A stretch of 64,000 nucleotides of DNA from JAMPXD01 sp041481895. Lineage in GTDB: Bacteria; Desulfobacterota; Desulfuromonadia; Geobacterales; Geobacteraceae. The DNA lies in assembly GCA_041481895.1 (NCBI GenBank), contig JBGPCQ010000001.1:1-64000 (forward strand), read 5' to 3'. This document shows positions 16,146 through 25,332 of this stretch, in pieces. The first letter of the stretch is position 1; each line of letters opens with the position of its first letter. The notes beneath the pieces are model-generated. The model saw only the letters and a list, made by a program, of their open reading frames with translations, had not been told where the DNA came from and searched no databases. Both the position numbers and the translations under genes were made by a program.

Positions 16146-17036
16146 TCAGTCCAATTTGTTAGCAATTATCTTGGCAAATGCTTTCCAAAAAACGAATTTA
16201 GTTGGCTTCATTCTTATTGCTTTAATAATATTTGTAAAAGCCTTTATTTTTTGTCCACTGGCCGCATCAATGAGCGCGTAATCTTTATAAAGAAGAGCCT
16301 TTGCTTCATCAATCACTCCAGTAGACACAACCCCAGGGTGGTTTTTTTCGAATTTCTCAATTATTTTTTCAGCGTTATTAAGCCGTTTTGCTTTCTGATG
16401 CGACATCTGGTTCGCCCAGAGGCGGTAGGAGTAAGTCTGTTCAGGTAAAAAGGCAAATTCATATTTGGTGGAAATCCTTAACCACAAATCCCAATCAATC
16501 CCCATGGAAAGGTTTTCATCGAACCCCCCGACCTCCTGAATGCACTCCCGCTTAACGAGGGCGGAATTGAAATTTACAAAGTTACTGAGGAGCAGTTTTC
16601 CGGTTATGTTGCCTTCATGGTAACTTCTGTTGATGTAGGGCAGAACATTTCCGTCGCCGTCGATATATTCGGCATCGGAGTAAACCACCCCGGTCTTTCC
16701 GAATTTCGTGAACAAGGGGAATTGATGCTCCAGCTTGAAGGGCTTCCACAGGTTGTCGGCATCGACGAATCCGATGAAACGCCCCTTGGCCTCAGCGAGA
16801 CCACGGTTCTTGGCGACCGTCTGCCCCCGGTTGCTGTCCAGGCGGACATACCTGATCTTTGGGTTATCGGAAAATTGCTCCATAACCTCGGGGGTATTGT
16901 CCTGAGAGCCGTCGTCCACAACGATCAACTCATAGTTCTGATAAGTTTGAGCCAGAACCGATCCCACGGTTTCCGGCAGGTAGTTCCCCATATTGTAAGT
17001 CGCTGTAACGACACTAACCAATCCCCAATCGTCCAT
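16146..17036 (-). CDS. Glycosyltransferase family 2
   Basis: The protein has 296 residues from ATG 17034-17036, preceded by AAAGGGG; a longer frame to 17120 has no comparable support. GT-A motifs are VSVVTATYNMGNYLPETV, VVDDGSQDNTPEV, GFVDADNLW (DxD-type metal site) and a catalytic-region GIDWDLWLRISTKYE. It transfers a nucleotide-activated sugar to the growing repeat. The base composition is strikingly uneven: the 5' part is GC-rich (37/60 in 16801-16860) and the 3' end AT-rich (17/60 in 16201-16260), which suggests a recombinant gene. Confidence 0.85.
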   Translation of the reverse strand: MDDWGLVSVVTATYNMGNYLPETVGSVLAQTYQNYELIVVDDGSQDNTPEVMEQFSDNPKIRYVRLDSNRGQTVAKNRGLAEAKGRFIGFVDADNLWKPFKLEHQFPLFTKFGKTGVVYSDAEYIDGDGNVLPYINRSYHEGNITGKLLLSNFVNFNSALVKRECIQEVGGFDENLSMGIDWDLWLRISTKYEFAFLPEQTYSYRLWANQMSHQKAKRLNNAEKIIEKFEKNHPGVVSTGVIDEAKALLYKDYALIDAASGQKIKAFTNIIKAIRMKPTKFVFWKAFAKIIANKLD

Positions 17037-17169
17037 GCAACCCCTTTCCAACTTTCCTCTTGCAGATTTCACTTCATGAAAAAACATCCGCTCCTCACAC
17101 CAACTATCTCGATTTTCCAAACCTGTTCTTCCCGAGAGACTTGTTTATTTCATGAATCGCTGTGTATAC

Positions 17170-18129
17170 TCAATTACTAGTTTTTCTTGGGTTATGTATT
17201 CCAACGATCATTAAAATAGTTCTGGCAAAACTTCTGCAAGCAATCCAGACTTGAGACCAGCAAAAATAACAAAAAAGAGCCTGCCCGTTTTTTTCCAATG
17301 CTTGTACATATTGGCCATTGTCCGCATAGAAACAGGCAAGAGAACCCTGACAATCAGCAATGTATCTACTAAGATGCGATCTAGCCCCTGATTCCATCTC
17401 ACTTTCTCGCAACAGGGTACGGCTGCGTATACCCTCAGTAAGCATCCTGGTCGAATTACCACTCATATTGTTCCCATGCAACCGTCGCATAATTCCAATT
17501 TTATTGATAATACCTACAGGGGTATGACGAGCCAGACGATAGTAAAAGTGAAAATCTTCACAAGATTTTAGGGTCGGTTCAAAACCAGCCTCGAATGCAA
17601 GTAAGCTTCTGCGTATCATGAAAGATCCAGCGATGCCAAAGTTCTCATCCGCAAGATATGTGCAACCTTTTTCAAGAACTATTTCTATCCGGTCTCTCAA
17701 TAATAGCCAGAGGCGAGGACAGGTTTGGAAATGAGAGCTTGGAAAGGGACCTGCTTCATTAAAATTACAATAATCGCAAAACACCAGACCGACATGAAGA
17801 TGATGTTCCAAAAAATCAACCTGACAGGCTATGCGATCCTTAACCATGAGATCATCGGCATCAATAAAACAGATAAAATCCCCTGTGCTATGCTTGATGC
17901 CGGTATTTCGCGGAACTGCACAGCCGCCGCTGTTACTTTGGTAATAGTAACGAACTCTTGAACCATACCCTTGGACTATTTGAGCTGTTTTATCAGTCGA
18001 TCCGTCATCGACAACAATAATTTCCAGATTCTCATATGTTTGCGCAAGAATGCTGTCAAGCGTCTCGGCAATCAAGCCTTGGGCGTTAAACGCCGGTATA
18101 ATGACGGAAACCAGAGGTTTAGTATACAC
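17170..18129 (-). CDS. Glycosyltransferase family 2
   Basis: A 319-residue GT-A enzyme with VSVIIPAFNAQGLIAETLDS, IVVDDGSTDKTAQI, CFIDADDLMVKDRI (DxD) and SCEDFHFYYRLARH (the catalytic ED region). The start is GTG 18127-18129, with GGAG seven bases upstream. It is transcribed just after the ABC transporter. The C-terminal 60 residues are hydrophobic or aromatic and may associate with the membrane. Donor sugar unknown. Confidence 0.85.
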   Translation of the reverse strand: MYTKPLVSVIIPAFNAQGLIAETLDSILAQTYENLEIIVVDDGSTDKTAQIVQGYGSRVRYYYQSNSGGCAVPRNTGIKHSTGDFICFIDADDLMVKDRIACQVDFLEHHLHVGLVFCDYCNFNEAGPFPSSHFQTCPRLWLLLRDRIEIVLEKGCTYLADENFGIAGSFMIRRSLLAFEAGFEPTLKSCEDFHFYYRLARHTPVGIINKIGIMRRLHGNNMSGNSTRMLTEGIRSRTLLRESEMESGARSHLSRYIADCQGSLACFYADNGQYVQALEKNGQALFCYFCWSQVWIACRSFARTILMIVGIHNPRKTSN

Positions 18130-18162
18130 AAGGCATCTCCATAGTGTAGTCGCCTACTGCCG

Positions 18163-19974
18163 TCAGGCCCCTGTACGCGCCGCTGCCTGAAACCATGAGG
18201 ATGATCCCATCAGCTCATCGTACGTGCCCTGACCTGCGATACGGCCATGCTCCATTAGATAGATGACATCACATTCTTTCACCGTGGTCAGGCGATGCGC
18301 TATCATAATGACGGTCTTTTGCCCAGACAGGGTACGAAGGGCATCCATCACCGCTTCTTCGGTAATGCCGTCCAGGGCGCTGGTAGCCTCGTCCATGATC
18401 AGCACCGCGGGATCGCGATACAAGGCGCGGGCAATGCCGATGCGCTGGCGTTGACCGCCACTCAGGCGTACTCCCCGCTCACCGATTTCGGTCTTGTAGC
18501 CGTCGGGCAGTTCTTCTTCGATAAACCCGTGCAGGTTGGCGATGCGGGCGGCACGTACCACGGCTACCATATCGATATCCTGATCCGGGACGCCGAAGGC
18601 GATATTTCGGGTGATGGTGTCGTCGCAAAGGAAAATAGCCTGGGGCACATAGCCCAGGTTGCGCTGCCAGCGTGCAAGGTTATCGCCGCTGATCTCCACG
18701 CCATCCGCCAGCAATTGGCCCGCGGTCGGGGTCAACAGGCCGAGGATGATATCCACGGTGGTCGTCTTGCCGGAACCCGTAGCGCCGACCAGGCCAATGG
18801 AGGTATTGGGGGCGATGGTCAGGCTGAGTTTCTCAAGAACGGGGTCCTGAACCCCGGAATAGCGGAAGCTTACGTTTCTGAGTTCAAGTTCACGAGTGAA
18901 CGGTAAGGGCTGCAGGCCCTCGGACCTTGTCAGGAGAAGCTCCGGGGCAACATTTCCCCGCTCTTCCGTCAGGTCCCGGTGCAGAACATCAAGTGCGGCC
19001 AGATTGAAGCGCACGGTAGTGATGCCGGCGAAGATCTGCTGCAAGGCCGGAAGCAACCGGTAGCCGGCAAAAGCGTAAAGGGCCAAAAGGGGAACCATGT
19101 TCCCTGAGCCATGATCTGTCCCAAGGAAGTAGAGCACAATCAGCAGGATACCGCCGAAAGCCATTACTTCCAGGGCATATCTGGGAAGCTGGGAGATGAT
19201 TCCCGCGGTGACATTGTTCCGGGCGTGGAGCTGGGCATGGGCTGCGAACCTTTCCAAAAACACCCCTTCCCGTCCCAGAATCTTCAGGTCCTTGATGCCG
19301 CTCAAAGCCTCACCGGCGGCTTTGTACTTCATGGAATTGGCTTTGACCTGTTCCTTGCTGATCCTGGCCAACAAGCGCCGTGCAAGCAAGTAGATTACGC
19401 CATATGCCCCACCTAGAATTGCGGCAATAGTTACGGCAATAAGGGGATCGACCACTAGAAGCAGGGCCAGGATAAACAAACTGACAAGGGTGTTCGACAG
19501 AACCTGCATACCCGCGCTGAGTACCCCGCCGATAACGTTTCTGACCTCGGCCAGGACGTTCTTACCCATATCTGCCGTATTGCGGTTGAGAAAGAACGAA
19601 TAGGGCCGAGCCAGGTATTGCGCCAGAAGACGGCGCGCCAGCGTGTAATTGAGCCGGTTGTCGTATCTGAGGGTCAACCATGAGGTCAGGGCCTTGAACA
19701 GATTGCCCAAAACCATCAGCACAAGCAGTAAGATGCCGAGGAATAACAAAAAATTATGCAGGCTGGTGAATTCAAAAAAATCATAGGCCCGTTTCAGCCA
19801 CTTGTTGGTTTGAACTACATCCGGCTTGGATACAACCGCCATAAAGGGCATGATAGAAGCAATACCGGCCATTTCGATGAAAGCCATATTTACCAGGGCC
19901 GCAAAAAGATAATATAACTGTCTTTTTTCCCTGGTAGAGAGCAGACCAAGCATTTTTTTAATAATAGCAAACAA
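18163..19974 (-). CDS. ABC transporter, transmembrane-ATPase fusion (PglK/MsbA-type flippase)
   Basis: The 603-residue half-transporter has six transmembrane segments in residues 1-310, then an ATPase domain with Walker A (GATGSGKTTTVD), Q-loop, signature (LSGGQRQRIGIARALY), Walker B (VLIMDEATSALD) and the switch histidine (IAHRLTT). As a homodimer it probably flips the lipid-linked oligosaccharide, as PglK does, or exports a lipid. No Wzx-type flippase is visible in the window, which favours the flippase role. The gene is very GC-rich (42/60 in 18421-18480) next to AT-rich genes. The start is a TTG at 19974; an ATG at 19953 is an alternative. Confidence 0.85.
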   Translation of the reverse strand: MFAIIKKMLGLLSTREKRQLYYLFAALVNMAFIEMAGIASIMPFMAVVSKPDVVQTNKWLKRAYDFFEFTSLHNFLLFLGILLLVLMVLGNLFKALTSWLTLRYDNRLNYTLARRLLAQYLARPYSFFLNRNTADMGKNVLAEVRNVIGGVLSAGMQVLSNTLVSLFILALLLVVDPLIAVTIAAILGGAYGVIYLLARRLLARISKEQVKANSMKYKAAGEALSGIKDLKILGREGVFLERFAAHAQLHARNNVTAGIISQLPRYALEVMAFGGILLIVLYFLGTDHGSGNMVPLLALYAFAGYRLLPALQQIFAGITTVRFNLAALDVLHRDLTEERGNVAPELLLTRSEGLQPLPFTRELELRNVSFRYSGVQDPVLEKLSLTIAPNTSIGLVGATGSGKTTTVDIILGLLTPTAGQLLADGVEISGDNLARWQRNLGYVPQAIFLCDDTITRNIAFGVPDQDIDMVAVVRAARIANLHGFIEEELPDGYKTEIGERGVRLSGGQRQRIGIARALYRDPAVLIMDEATSALDGITEEAVMDALRTLSGQKTVIMIAHRLTTVKECDVIYLMEHGRIAGQGTYDELMGSSSWFQAAARTGA

Positions 19975-19977
19975 GAT

Positions 19978-20910
19978 TTAACCCCTATTTTTTATACCTT
20001 TTAGAATATTACTTAATTTGTTGGATAACTTCTTCCTGAATTGTTCGCCACATCCGATTGGACAGGTGACAATCGCCTTAGCCGTTAACAAATTTGCTGC
20101 AATCCTCATTTTCTTATATCGATATATTCCGGCAAATTCGAGATATTTTCTCATTTTTGCAGACCGAAGTTCTTCTTGGGACAAAACTCCGAATCTTGCT
20201 ACCTTATCCATAATATACAGTTGACCATGTAAAGTCTTTTCCAATTTGGTCTGAGTAGTTAAACTGCCTGTGTACTTACGATATAAACGAAGTGGCTGAT
20301 CGATATTAACAAATGGAAAGTGAAACGCAAGCCTTAGCCAGAGGTCCCAGTCTTCTGCCGTGATCAGAGTTTCGTCGAACAGTCCAACGGCATCCAGATG
20401 TGCTTTTCGTACCAATGCAGTCCCGAAGCAGGCCATTTCGAAGTTCTCAAGATTCAGTATGGCTCGTATATACTCCTCCTTTTGTGTATATTGGGGGAGC
20501 AATGTTTTCGATAAAAGTTTCCTCGAAGGCCCATCACCAGAGAATCGCTGCAATTCGGTCAGAATTATGGCATCCGGCTGTTTTCTGGAAGCAGCTACCT
20601 GCAACAGAATTTTATTCCGTTCCCACAGATCATCAGCGTCAAGGAATGAAACAAATTCTCCTTTCGCAGACTTGATGCCGGCATTTCTAGCCGCAGATAC
20701 ACCACTATTTTTCTTAGAGATATATTTAATTCTTGCATCTTTATTTAAATAGTGTCTGCATATATTAGCGGTCTTGTCTGTAGAGCCATCATCGACTATA
20801 ATTATCTCGATGTCCGTATAGCTTTGAGTTAGTGCTGAATCAATGGAAGCACATATAGTGTCTGCCGCATTGTAGGCCGGTATTATTATAGAAACAAGTG
20901 CTTTTGTCAT
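19978..20910 (-). CDS. Glycosyltransferase family 2
   Basis: The protein has 310 residues from ATG 20908-20910 (GGTGAG upstream); an upstream in-frame start at 20943 is less likely. Motifs: VSIIIPAYNAADTICASIDS, IIVDDGSTDKTANI, SFLDADDLWERNKI and TAEDWDLWLRLAFH, a canonical GT-A fold. It is AT-rich (18/60 in 20101-20160) and immediately upstream of the flippase gene. It probably acts late in repeat assembly, but the order cannot be read from sequence. Confidence 0.85.
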   Translation of the reverse strand: MTKALVSIIIPAYNAADTICASIDSALTQSYTDIEIIIVDDGSTDKTANICRHYLNKDARIKYISKKNSGVSAARNAGIKSAKGEFVSFLDADDLWERNKILLQVAASRKQPDAIILTELQRFSGDGPSRKLLSKTLLPQYTQKEEYIRAILNLENFEMACFGTALVRKAHLDAVGLFDETLITAEDWDLWLRLAFHFPFVNIDQPLRLYRKYTGSLTTQTKLEKTLHGQLYIMDKVARFGVLSQEELRSAKMRKYLEFAGIYRYKKMRIAANLLTAKAIVTCPIGCGEQFRKKLSNKLSNILKGIKNRG

Positions 20911-21010
20911 GTTACTCACCAAAATGTTTATATTTTTCTTCAATTAGAAATTGAGAAGACACGATGAGATCATGTAGATATTTAGGCCCCTGCAAGTTAA
21001 ATAGAAGGTG

Positions 21011-21940
21011 CTAACTTCCTGAATCTATACGATCAGGGATCGATGATAACAAAATCCCCCAGCATGTGCTCGCCTGAATAAAATTATCGATCCAAAACTC
21101 TGGTTTGAAAAAATATCTCTTGAGCCAGAACAACAATTCTTCTTCAATTGCTTTTCTCCACACCCATCGTGGTTTCTCAAAGAGTCTCTTACAGTCATCC
21201 ATATTTGTATTTAATGCACAATAATTTCCGTATCCGCGATAATACGATCGTAAGTGCTTGATAGTCTGGTGTTTTTTAGGAACAAAGTGTTGTATCTTTG
21301 CTTCGGGAACCCAACGGCCTTCGAATCCTTCGCACGTCATCTGTTCAAATACTGCACTTTCCTCACCAAGCACCCGTGCATTTGGACGGACACCCAGCTT
21401 TGGGTCAAACATAAAACGACGCAGCACAGTAGCACGCATAGCCATATTGGCTCCAAATGGATATTTCCCTTCATTTAACAGACGTGAATCCAGACCCAGG
21501 TTTCGTACTCCAAATACATTTTGAACCTTTGGAAATATTTGTTGAAGCCATTCAGATGGCTTTCCCTCAAACCACGGCTCTATTGGACCGCCAAAAAAGG
21601 CAGCCGTGGGCCATTGTTCAGCTGCAGACACGTATGCAGCCAACCAATCAAGACCAACAAGAACATCGTCATCGGTCCAAATGATTAGATCACCACGAGC
21701 CTCACGTACTGCGCTGTTCCGAGCATTAGACAAACCGGGGTTTGGTTCAAACAACCTGCGAAGGGGCAACTTGTCCTCATAGCAGCTGAGCACGTCCTCA
21801 GTGTCATCAGTTGAGTTGTTGTTTACGACCAACAATTCCCAAGTGAGTCCGTTTGGAATATTTATAGAGGTCAACCTTTCAAGTGTTAGATTGAGCAGGT
21901 TTGCCCTGTTCCATGTACAAATGGCGACAGTAATTTCCAT
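21011..21940 (-). CDS. Glycosyltransferase family 2
   Basis: A 309-residue protein with EITVAICTWNRANLLNLTLE, LLVVNNNSTDDTEDVL, IIWTDDDVLVGLDWLAAYV (DDD metal site) and GEESAVFEQMTCEGFEGRW (acceptor-side ExxV and aromatic residues). The order and spacing fit rhamnosyl- or galactosyl-type GT2 enzymes. Start ATG 21938-21940 with weak ribosome-site support. It lies between the GT2 at 19978 and the capsule-type protein at 22065. Confidence 0.85.
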   Translation of the reverse strand: MEITVAICTWNRANLLNLTLERLTSINIPNGLTWELLVVNNNSTDDTEDVLSCYEDKLPLRRLFEPNPGLSNARNSAVREARGDLIIWTDDDVLVGLDWLAAYVSAAEQWPTAAFFGGPIEPWFEGKPSEWLQQIFPKVQNVFGVRNLGLDSRLLNEGKYPFGANMAMRATVLRRFMFDPKLGVRPNARVLGEESAVFEQMTCEGFEGRWVPEAKIQHFVPKKHQTIKHLRSYYRGYGNYCALNTNMDDCKRLFEKPRWVWRKAIEEELLFWLKRYFFKPEFWIDNFIQASTCWGILLSSIPDRIDSGS

Positions 21941-22064
21941 ATCAGGACCGGTTACCCTATTTTCAATTATGACTTGTATGTTTAAACCTTCAGTTCTGGC
22001 ATCATATATTGAGCCAGGGAGTTATATATTTGATGAATAACAATATGTGTGTGACATTGATCAT

Positions 22065-23849
22065 CTATTTTAACTCATTCTTTTTCCCCACAAAATACAG
22101 GAACACCAAATAGGTGGATTTACCAATTCTGTTCAGAAAATTCCCTGCTCCTAATGGCAAACTTTTTAGCACAATCTGCACTGACCGACCGATCCGATTC
22201 AACCTGGATGTTTGCTGCAACCATCGTTCATATTTCATATCTCGCAACGGTTCTGACGATTGCTCCAACTCAGCAAAGAAGGTGTCTTCTTCAGACGTTG
22301 TGCAAGCATGTTCAGCCTCGGTCGGAGAATCAAAAAGCGGCTCCCCAAAAATGAGATAATTGCAAATATGGTCTAAAGTATCATCTTTCCCAGGTGCTAG
22401 AGCTTTCGAGCTTGAATAATTCAGGTTGGCGTTCATTACATCCACCATTGAAACCAATGGAAACGGGAGTTCGAATTTAAAAACATAGTAATATGCCAAG
22501 CGAAAGGCTTCTCGTCGTATTTCCCGACTTGATGGTGGTTGTAGACTTTTTTCTAACATTTCCGGCAAAGATTCCTTGGAGTCAACGGTTAGAATCTGAG
22601 ACCCGCATTCATAAAAGCCTCTCGAAGCCAAAACAACAGGTTTACCTAACATTGCCATCTCGATGCCAACTGAAGATCCAAAACTTAAACAAATATCTGC
22701 GACATCCATTAGTGCATAACTGTTTAGAGAATCATCTGGCATAATGATGCGAATATTGTCTGGCAATTCTGTTTTCATCCTGGAATAGAAATCAAATTCG
22801 TCAACTGCTCTCCCTAAGCCAGTAGTTCCAGCAAGATGGGGATGAACTCTGATCACTAATTCAACATCATTTCTATCCGTTACCCAGCTGATCACATCCT
22901 GTACCCATGATGATTGTGATTCAAATGGACCTTGAAGTTCTGGATCACCAGCAGTTTCATCCGTAGATGATGTAAAGAGTGCAAGCAATCGTTTGTCTTG
23001 ACTCAAATTCAGTTCATTTCTAACCGACAAAGAACGCAAATAGGGATTATTGAAAGCATACCAGCTTAATCCTTGACCATATCTCCGCTTTTTTAGCCAG
23101 TTCAATGTCATTTCTAAAGCAGGGCGCGCTAGAGGAACATGTCCCCAATTAAGCCAAAACTCGGTAAATGGTTCTATGCTCCAGCATCTTGCGTTGGGTT
23201 TTACCATCAGGTGTCCACGTTGGTAGAAGGGAGTTTCATGGGTTAACACTCGAATACCAAGCTGTCGGAATATTTCGAAGGCCACTCGGGTAATTGACGC
23301 ACGACCATTAAATAGAAGCGCAGATTCAACCGAATATTTATTCAAATAATTCCGTAACCCGATTGCCACAATGGCTGCACTGAAGATAAACCCGCGATAC
23401 ACATTAACAACACGCCAATTGCTCATATCCGGCGGGTACTGACGGAAATAAGAAACCATCGAAGACTGTACCCATTCTCCTAAAGGATAGCCCATGAAAC
23501 TTGCATGGTGAATTTCTGAGTGTGGCAGGCTTTGGGCCCAATCAAAAGCCCGCAATCTCTCTGACTCACTTACAAATTCTCCCAACCACTGATGAGGAAG
23601 GTTAAATTCCGGGGAAGCAAAATTTCTCTTCGTTCTGGACTGGCAACTCTGACAAAGATGAAACGGACGAGGAGCATTAGTATCAGGAAACGAGTCCCAG
23701 TGTGTATCACATTCAGCCAACAGTCCATCGCATAGAACATATTCTACGGTTGCACCCCGAATCTGACAAGCATTGGCTATGGTGCCTTCATAAGCGGTCA
23801 GATGATGCCGACATGCATAAGGAGAAAATATTAGAATGCGGTTGGTCAT
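22065..23849 (-). CDS. Capsule polysaccharide biosynthesis-like protein (probable GT-B fold)
   Basis: A 594-residue protein starting at ATG 23847-23849 (GAGG upstream); a longer TTG form is unlikely. Near residue 80 is a CQSCQSRTKR Cys pair. The C-terminal half reads VELVIRVHPHLAGTTGLGRA and LMDVADICLSFGSSVGIEMA with LGKPVVLASRGFYE. These match the nucleotide-binding half of capsule/CDP-glycerol transferase-like proteins (HPH...S..G.E pattern). It may transfer or polymerise a sugar or phosphosugar. I recognise the superfamily only. Confidence 0.65.
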   Translation of the reverse strand: MTNRILIFSPYACRHHLTAYEGTIANACQIRGATVEYVLCDGLLAECDTHWDSFPDTNAPRPFHLCQSCQSRTKRNFASPEFNLPHQWLGEFVSESERLRAFDWAQSLPHSEIHHASFMGYPLGEWVQSSMVSYFRQYPPDMSNWRVVNVYRGFIFSAAIVAIGLRNYLNKYSVESALLFNGRASITRVAFEIFRQLGIRVLTHETPFYQRGHLMVKPNARCWSIEPFTEFWLNWGHVPLARPALEMTLNWLKKRRYGQGLSWYAFNNPYLRSLSVRNELNLSQDKRLLALFTSSTDETAGDPELQGPFESQSSWVQDVISWVTDRNDVELVIRVHPHLAGTTGLGRAVDEFDFYSRMKTELPDNIRIIMPDDSLNSYALMDVADICLSFGSSVGIEMAMLGKPVVLASRGFYECGSQILTVDSKESLPEMLEKSLQPPSSREIRREAFRLAYYYVFKFELPFPLVSMVDVMNANLNYSSSKALAPGKDDTLDHICNYLIFGEPLFDSPTEAEHACTTSEEDTFFAELEQSSEPLRDMKYERWLQQTSRLNRIGRSVQIVLKSLPLGAGNFLNRIGKSTYLVFLYFVGKKNELK

Positions 23850-23989
23850 ATTCTTTATCCTCAAGGTTGTTTCAGTTCAGGCGATCAAGGTTCACTAACA
23901 AAACGATATCAACACAAGTCCTTAAGAAGTCATCCCTTACTTACAGATTAACAGGCCAATTGCACTGGCAAGCAGTCCTTTTTGGCTCC

Positions 23990-25291
23990 TTAAGAATCCA
24001 GCATATCTCTTACTTGTTCATAGGCACTCCTACTCAACTCAATCTGTCGGAGCGCAGCTTGCTGCAGTGGATAACGCACCAATTCAGCTGATTGCCATGC
24101 TTTCTCAAGAGCGGCCGGGAGATTCTCATATACCTTCGGATCATCTAAATATAGAGTTTCACAGCCAATCCCGAACTGGTCTTCCAGGCCCTGAAACTTG
24201 GCGTCGTAGTAAGGGGATTTGGAAAGACAGATAACCGGTATCCCCTGTGCCAGGGCGAATACAGCGGCATGGTATGCCCCGGTAACTACAACTCTACAAA
24301 GTCCTGCCTGTTTAATCACTTTCAAAGGAGTATCCAGGGCTATTCCTCCATCAGATTGATCATCATATCCTGCAAATAGTTGCCGAATTGTTTGACAATC
24401 ATCGGCCCATTGGTGGACCGCGATAGGCATTGGTACCATCTGTACATTGTGCCGTCTTGAAAATTGCTGCAAAACAGGTCTAAGTTTTTCTATAGTCATT
24501 TTCTCTTCCTCTATATTTGAAGCAATCCGAAGATTGACCCCAAGGGCCTGTCCAATTTCTAAGGGTGTCGCCTCATATGCCAGTTCTAACGCTTCGTCGC
24601 CTGTTGTAAATATATGGGAGGGATTGACACCCAGAGACATAAGCAATGCCCCCCCCCCTCGACCTCCGCGCAATGTGAAAAGACTCACCGCCGGGAAAAT
24701 GCTTTTCGCCTTGGTTAAAACCACGGGATCATTAAGAGGCCCTATTCCCTGACCAAACATGGCTACTGGTATTTTATGACAAATGGCCAATTCCACTGTT
24801 TTTAAAATTGTCCAATTCCACCCTCGACAACTATCGGCAAAGCCTCCAGCGCCACAAACAACTAACAATTCAGCAGATTCAAACGCTTCCAAGAAGGATA
24901 TAAGGTCATCTCTTATCTTCCCTTTACCTTGATTTTGTAAAATTACCCTCAAACGGATAATTGACCTTAGAAGTGCTGGCCACCGTAGCTCAAGGACATT
25001 TATTAAACTGCTTAGGGAGTTTTTTATCCAGTTGGGAAAATATTTATAAAACCGTGTAAAAAGGAAACTATATCTATCTCCAATCCAGAGATCGCGACCG
25101 GAGCGGGCTAACGGTATTGTTCCAGGACAATATTTAGCTAAATTCTCAGGGGATTCGGTAAAAACCTCTATATTAGCAGACGGCCATAGCTTTTGCAGCC
25201 GAATTACCGCTACTTGCAACATAGAAATATCGCCCATGTTGCCGTATTCTGCTTTACCTGGATTTAATGCCGTTTCAACAATAATGCGCAT
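23990..25291 (-). CDS. Polysaccharide pyruvyl transferase family protein
   Basis: The protein has 433 residues from ATG 25289-25291 (AGAGG upstream); an ATG at 25330 is an alternative. The family features are NMGDISMLQVAVI near the start, AMFGQGIGPLNDP mid-protein and RVVVTGAYHAAVFALAQGIP near residue 350. These enzymes add pyruvate ketals from phosphoenolpyruvate to sugars, giving the polymer a negative charge. The coding strand has ten consecutive G residues (24658-24649) within the conserved FTLR-GG-R-GGG region, a tract long enough to slip and switch the gene on and off. Confidence 0.85.
   Translation of the reverse strand: MRIIVETALNPGKAEYGNMGDISMLQVAVIRLQKLWPSANIEVFTESPENLAKYCPGTIPLARSGRDLWIGDRYSFLFTRFYKYFPNWIKNSLSSLINVLELRWPALLRSIIRLRVILQNQGKGKIRDDLISFLEAFESAELLVVCGAGGFADSCRGWNWTILKTVELAICHKIPVAMFGQGIGPLNDPVVLTKAKSIFPAVSLFTLRGGRGGGALLMSLGVNPSHIFTTGDEALELAYEATPLEIGQALGVNLRIASNIEEEKMTIEKLRPVLQQFSRRHNVQMVPMPIAVHQWADDCQTIRQLFAGYDDQSDGGIALDTPLKVIKQAGLCRVVVTGAYHAAVFALAQGIPVICLSKSPYYDAKFQGLEDQFGIGCETLYLDDPKVYENLPAALEKAWQSAELVRYPLQQAALRQIELSRSAYEQVRDMLDS
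24649..24658. repeat. Homopolymer of ten C (ten G on the coding strand) inside the pyruvyltransferase gene
   Basis: The tract encodes three glycines (GGG GGG GGG plus the preceding codon's last G) in a moderately AT-rich gene. A one-base slip would shift the frame at about residue 215. The other long G/C runs seen are shorter: eight in the CMP-sugar synthetase gene near 32231 and seven in the Wza-like gene near 45432. Confidence 0.9.
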
Positions 25292-25332
25292 TTGTAATGC
25301 CTCTTTGCGTATTCCAGAGCATGCATACATCG

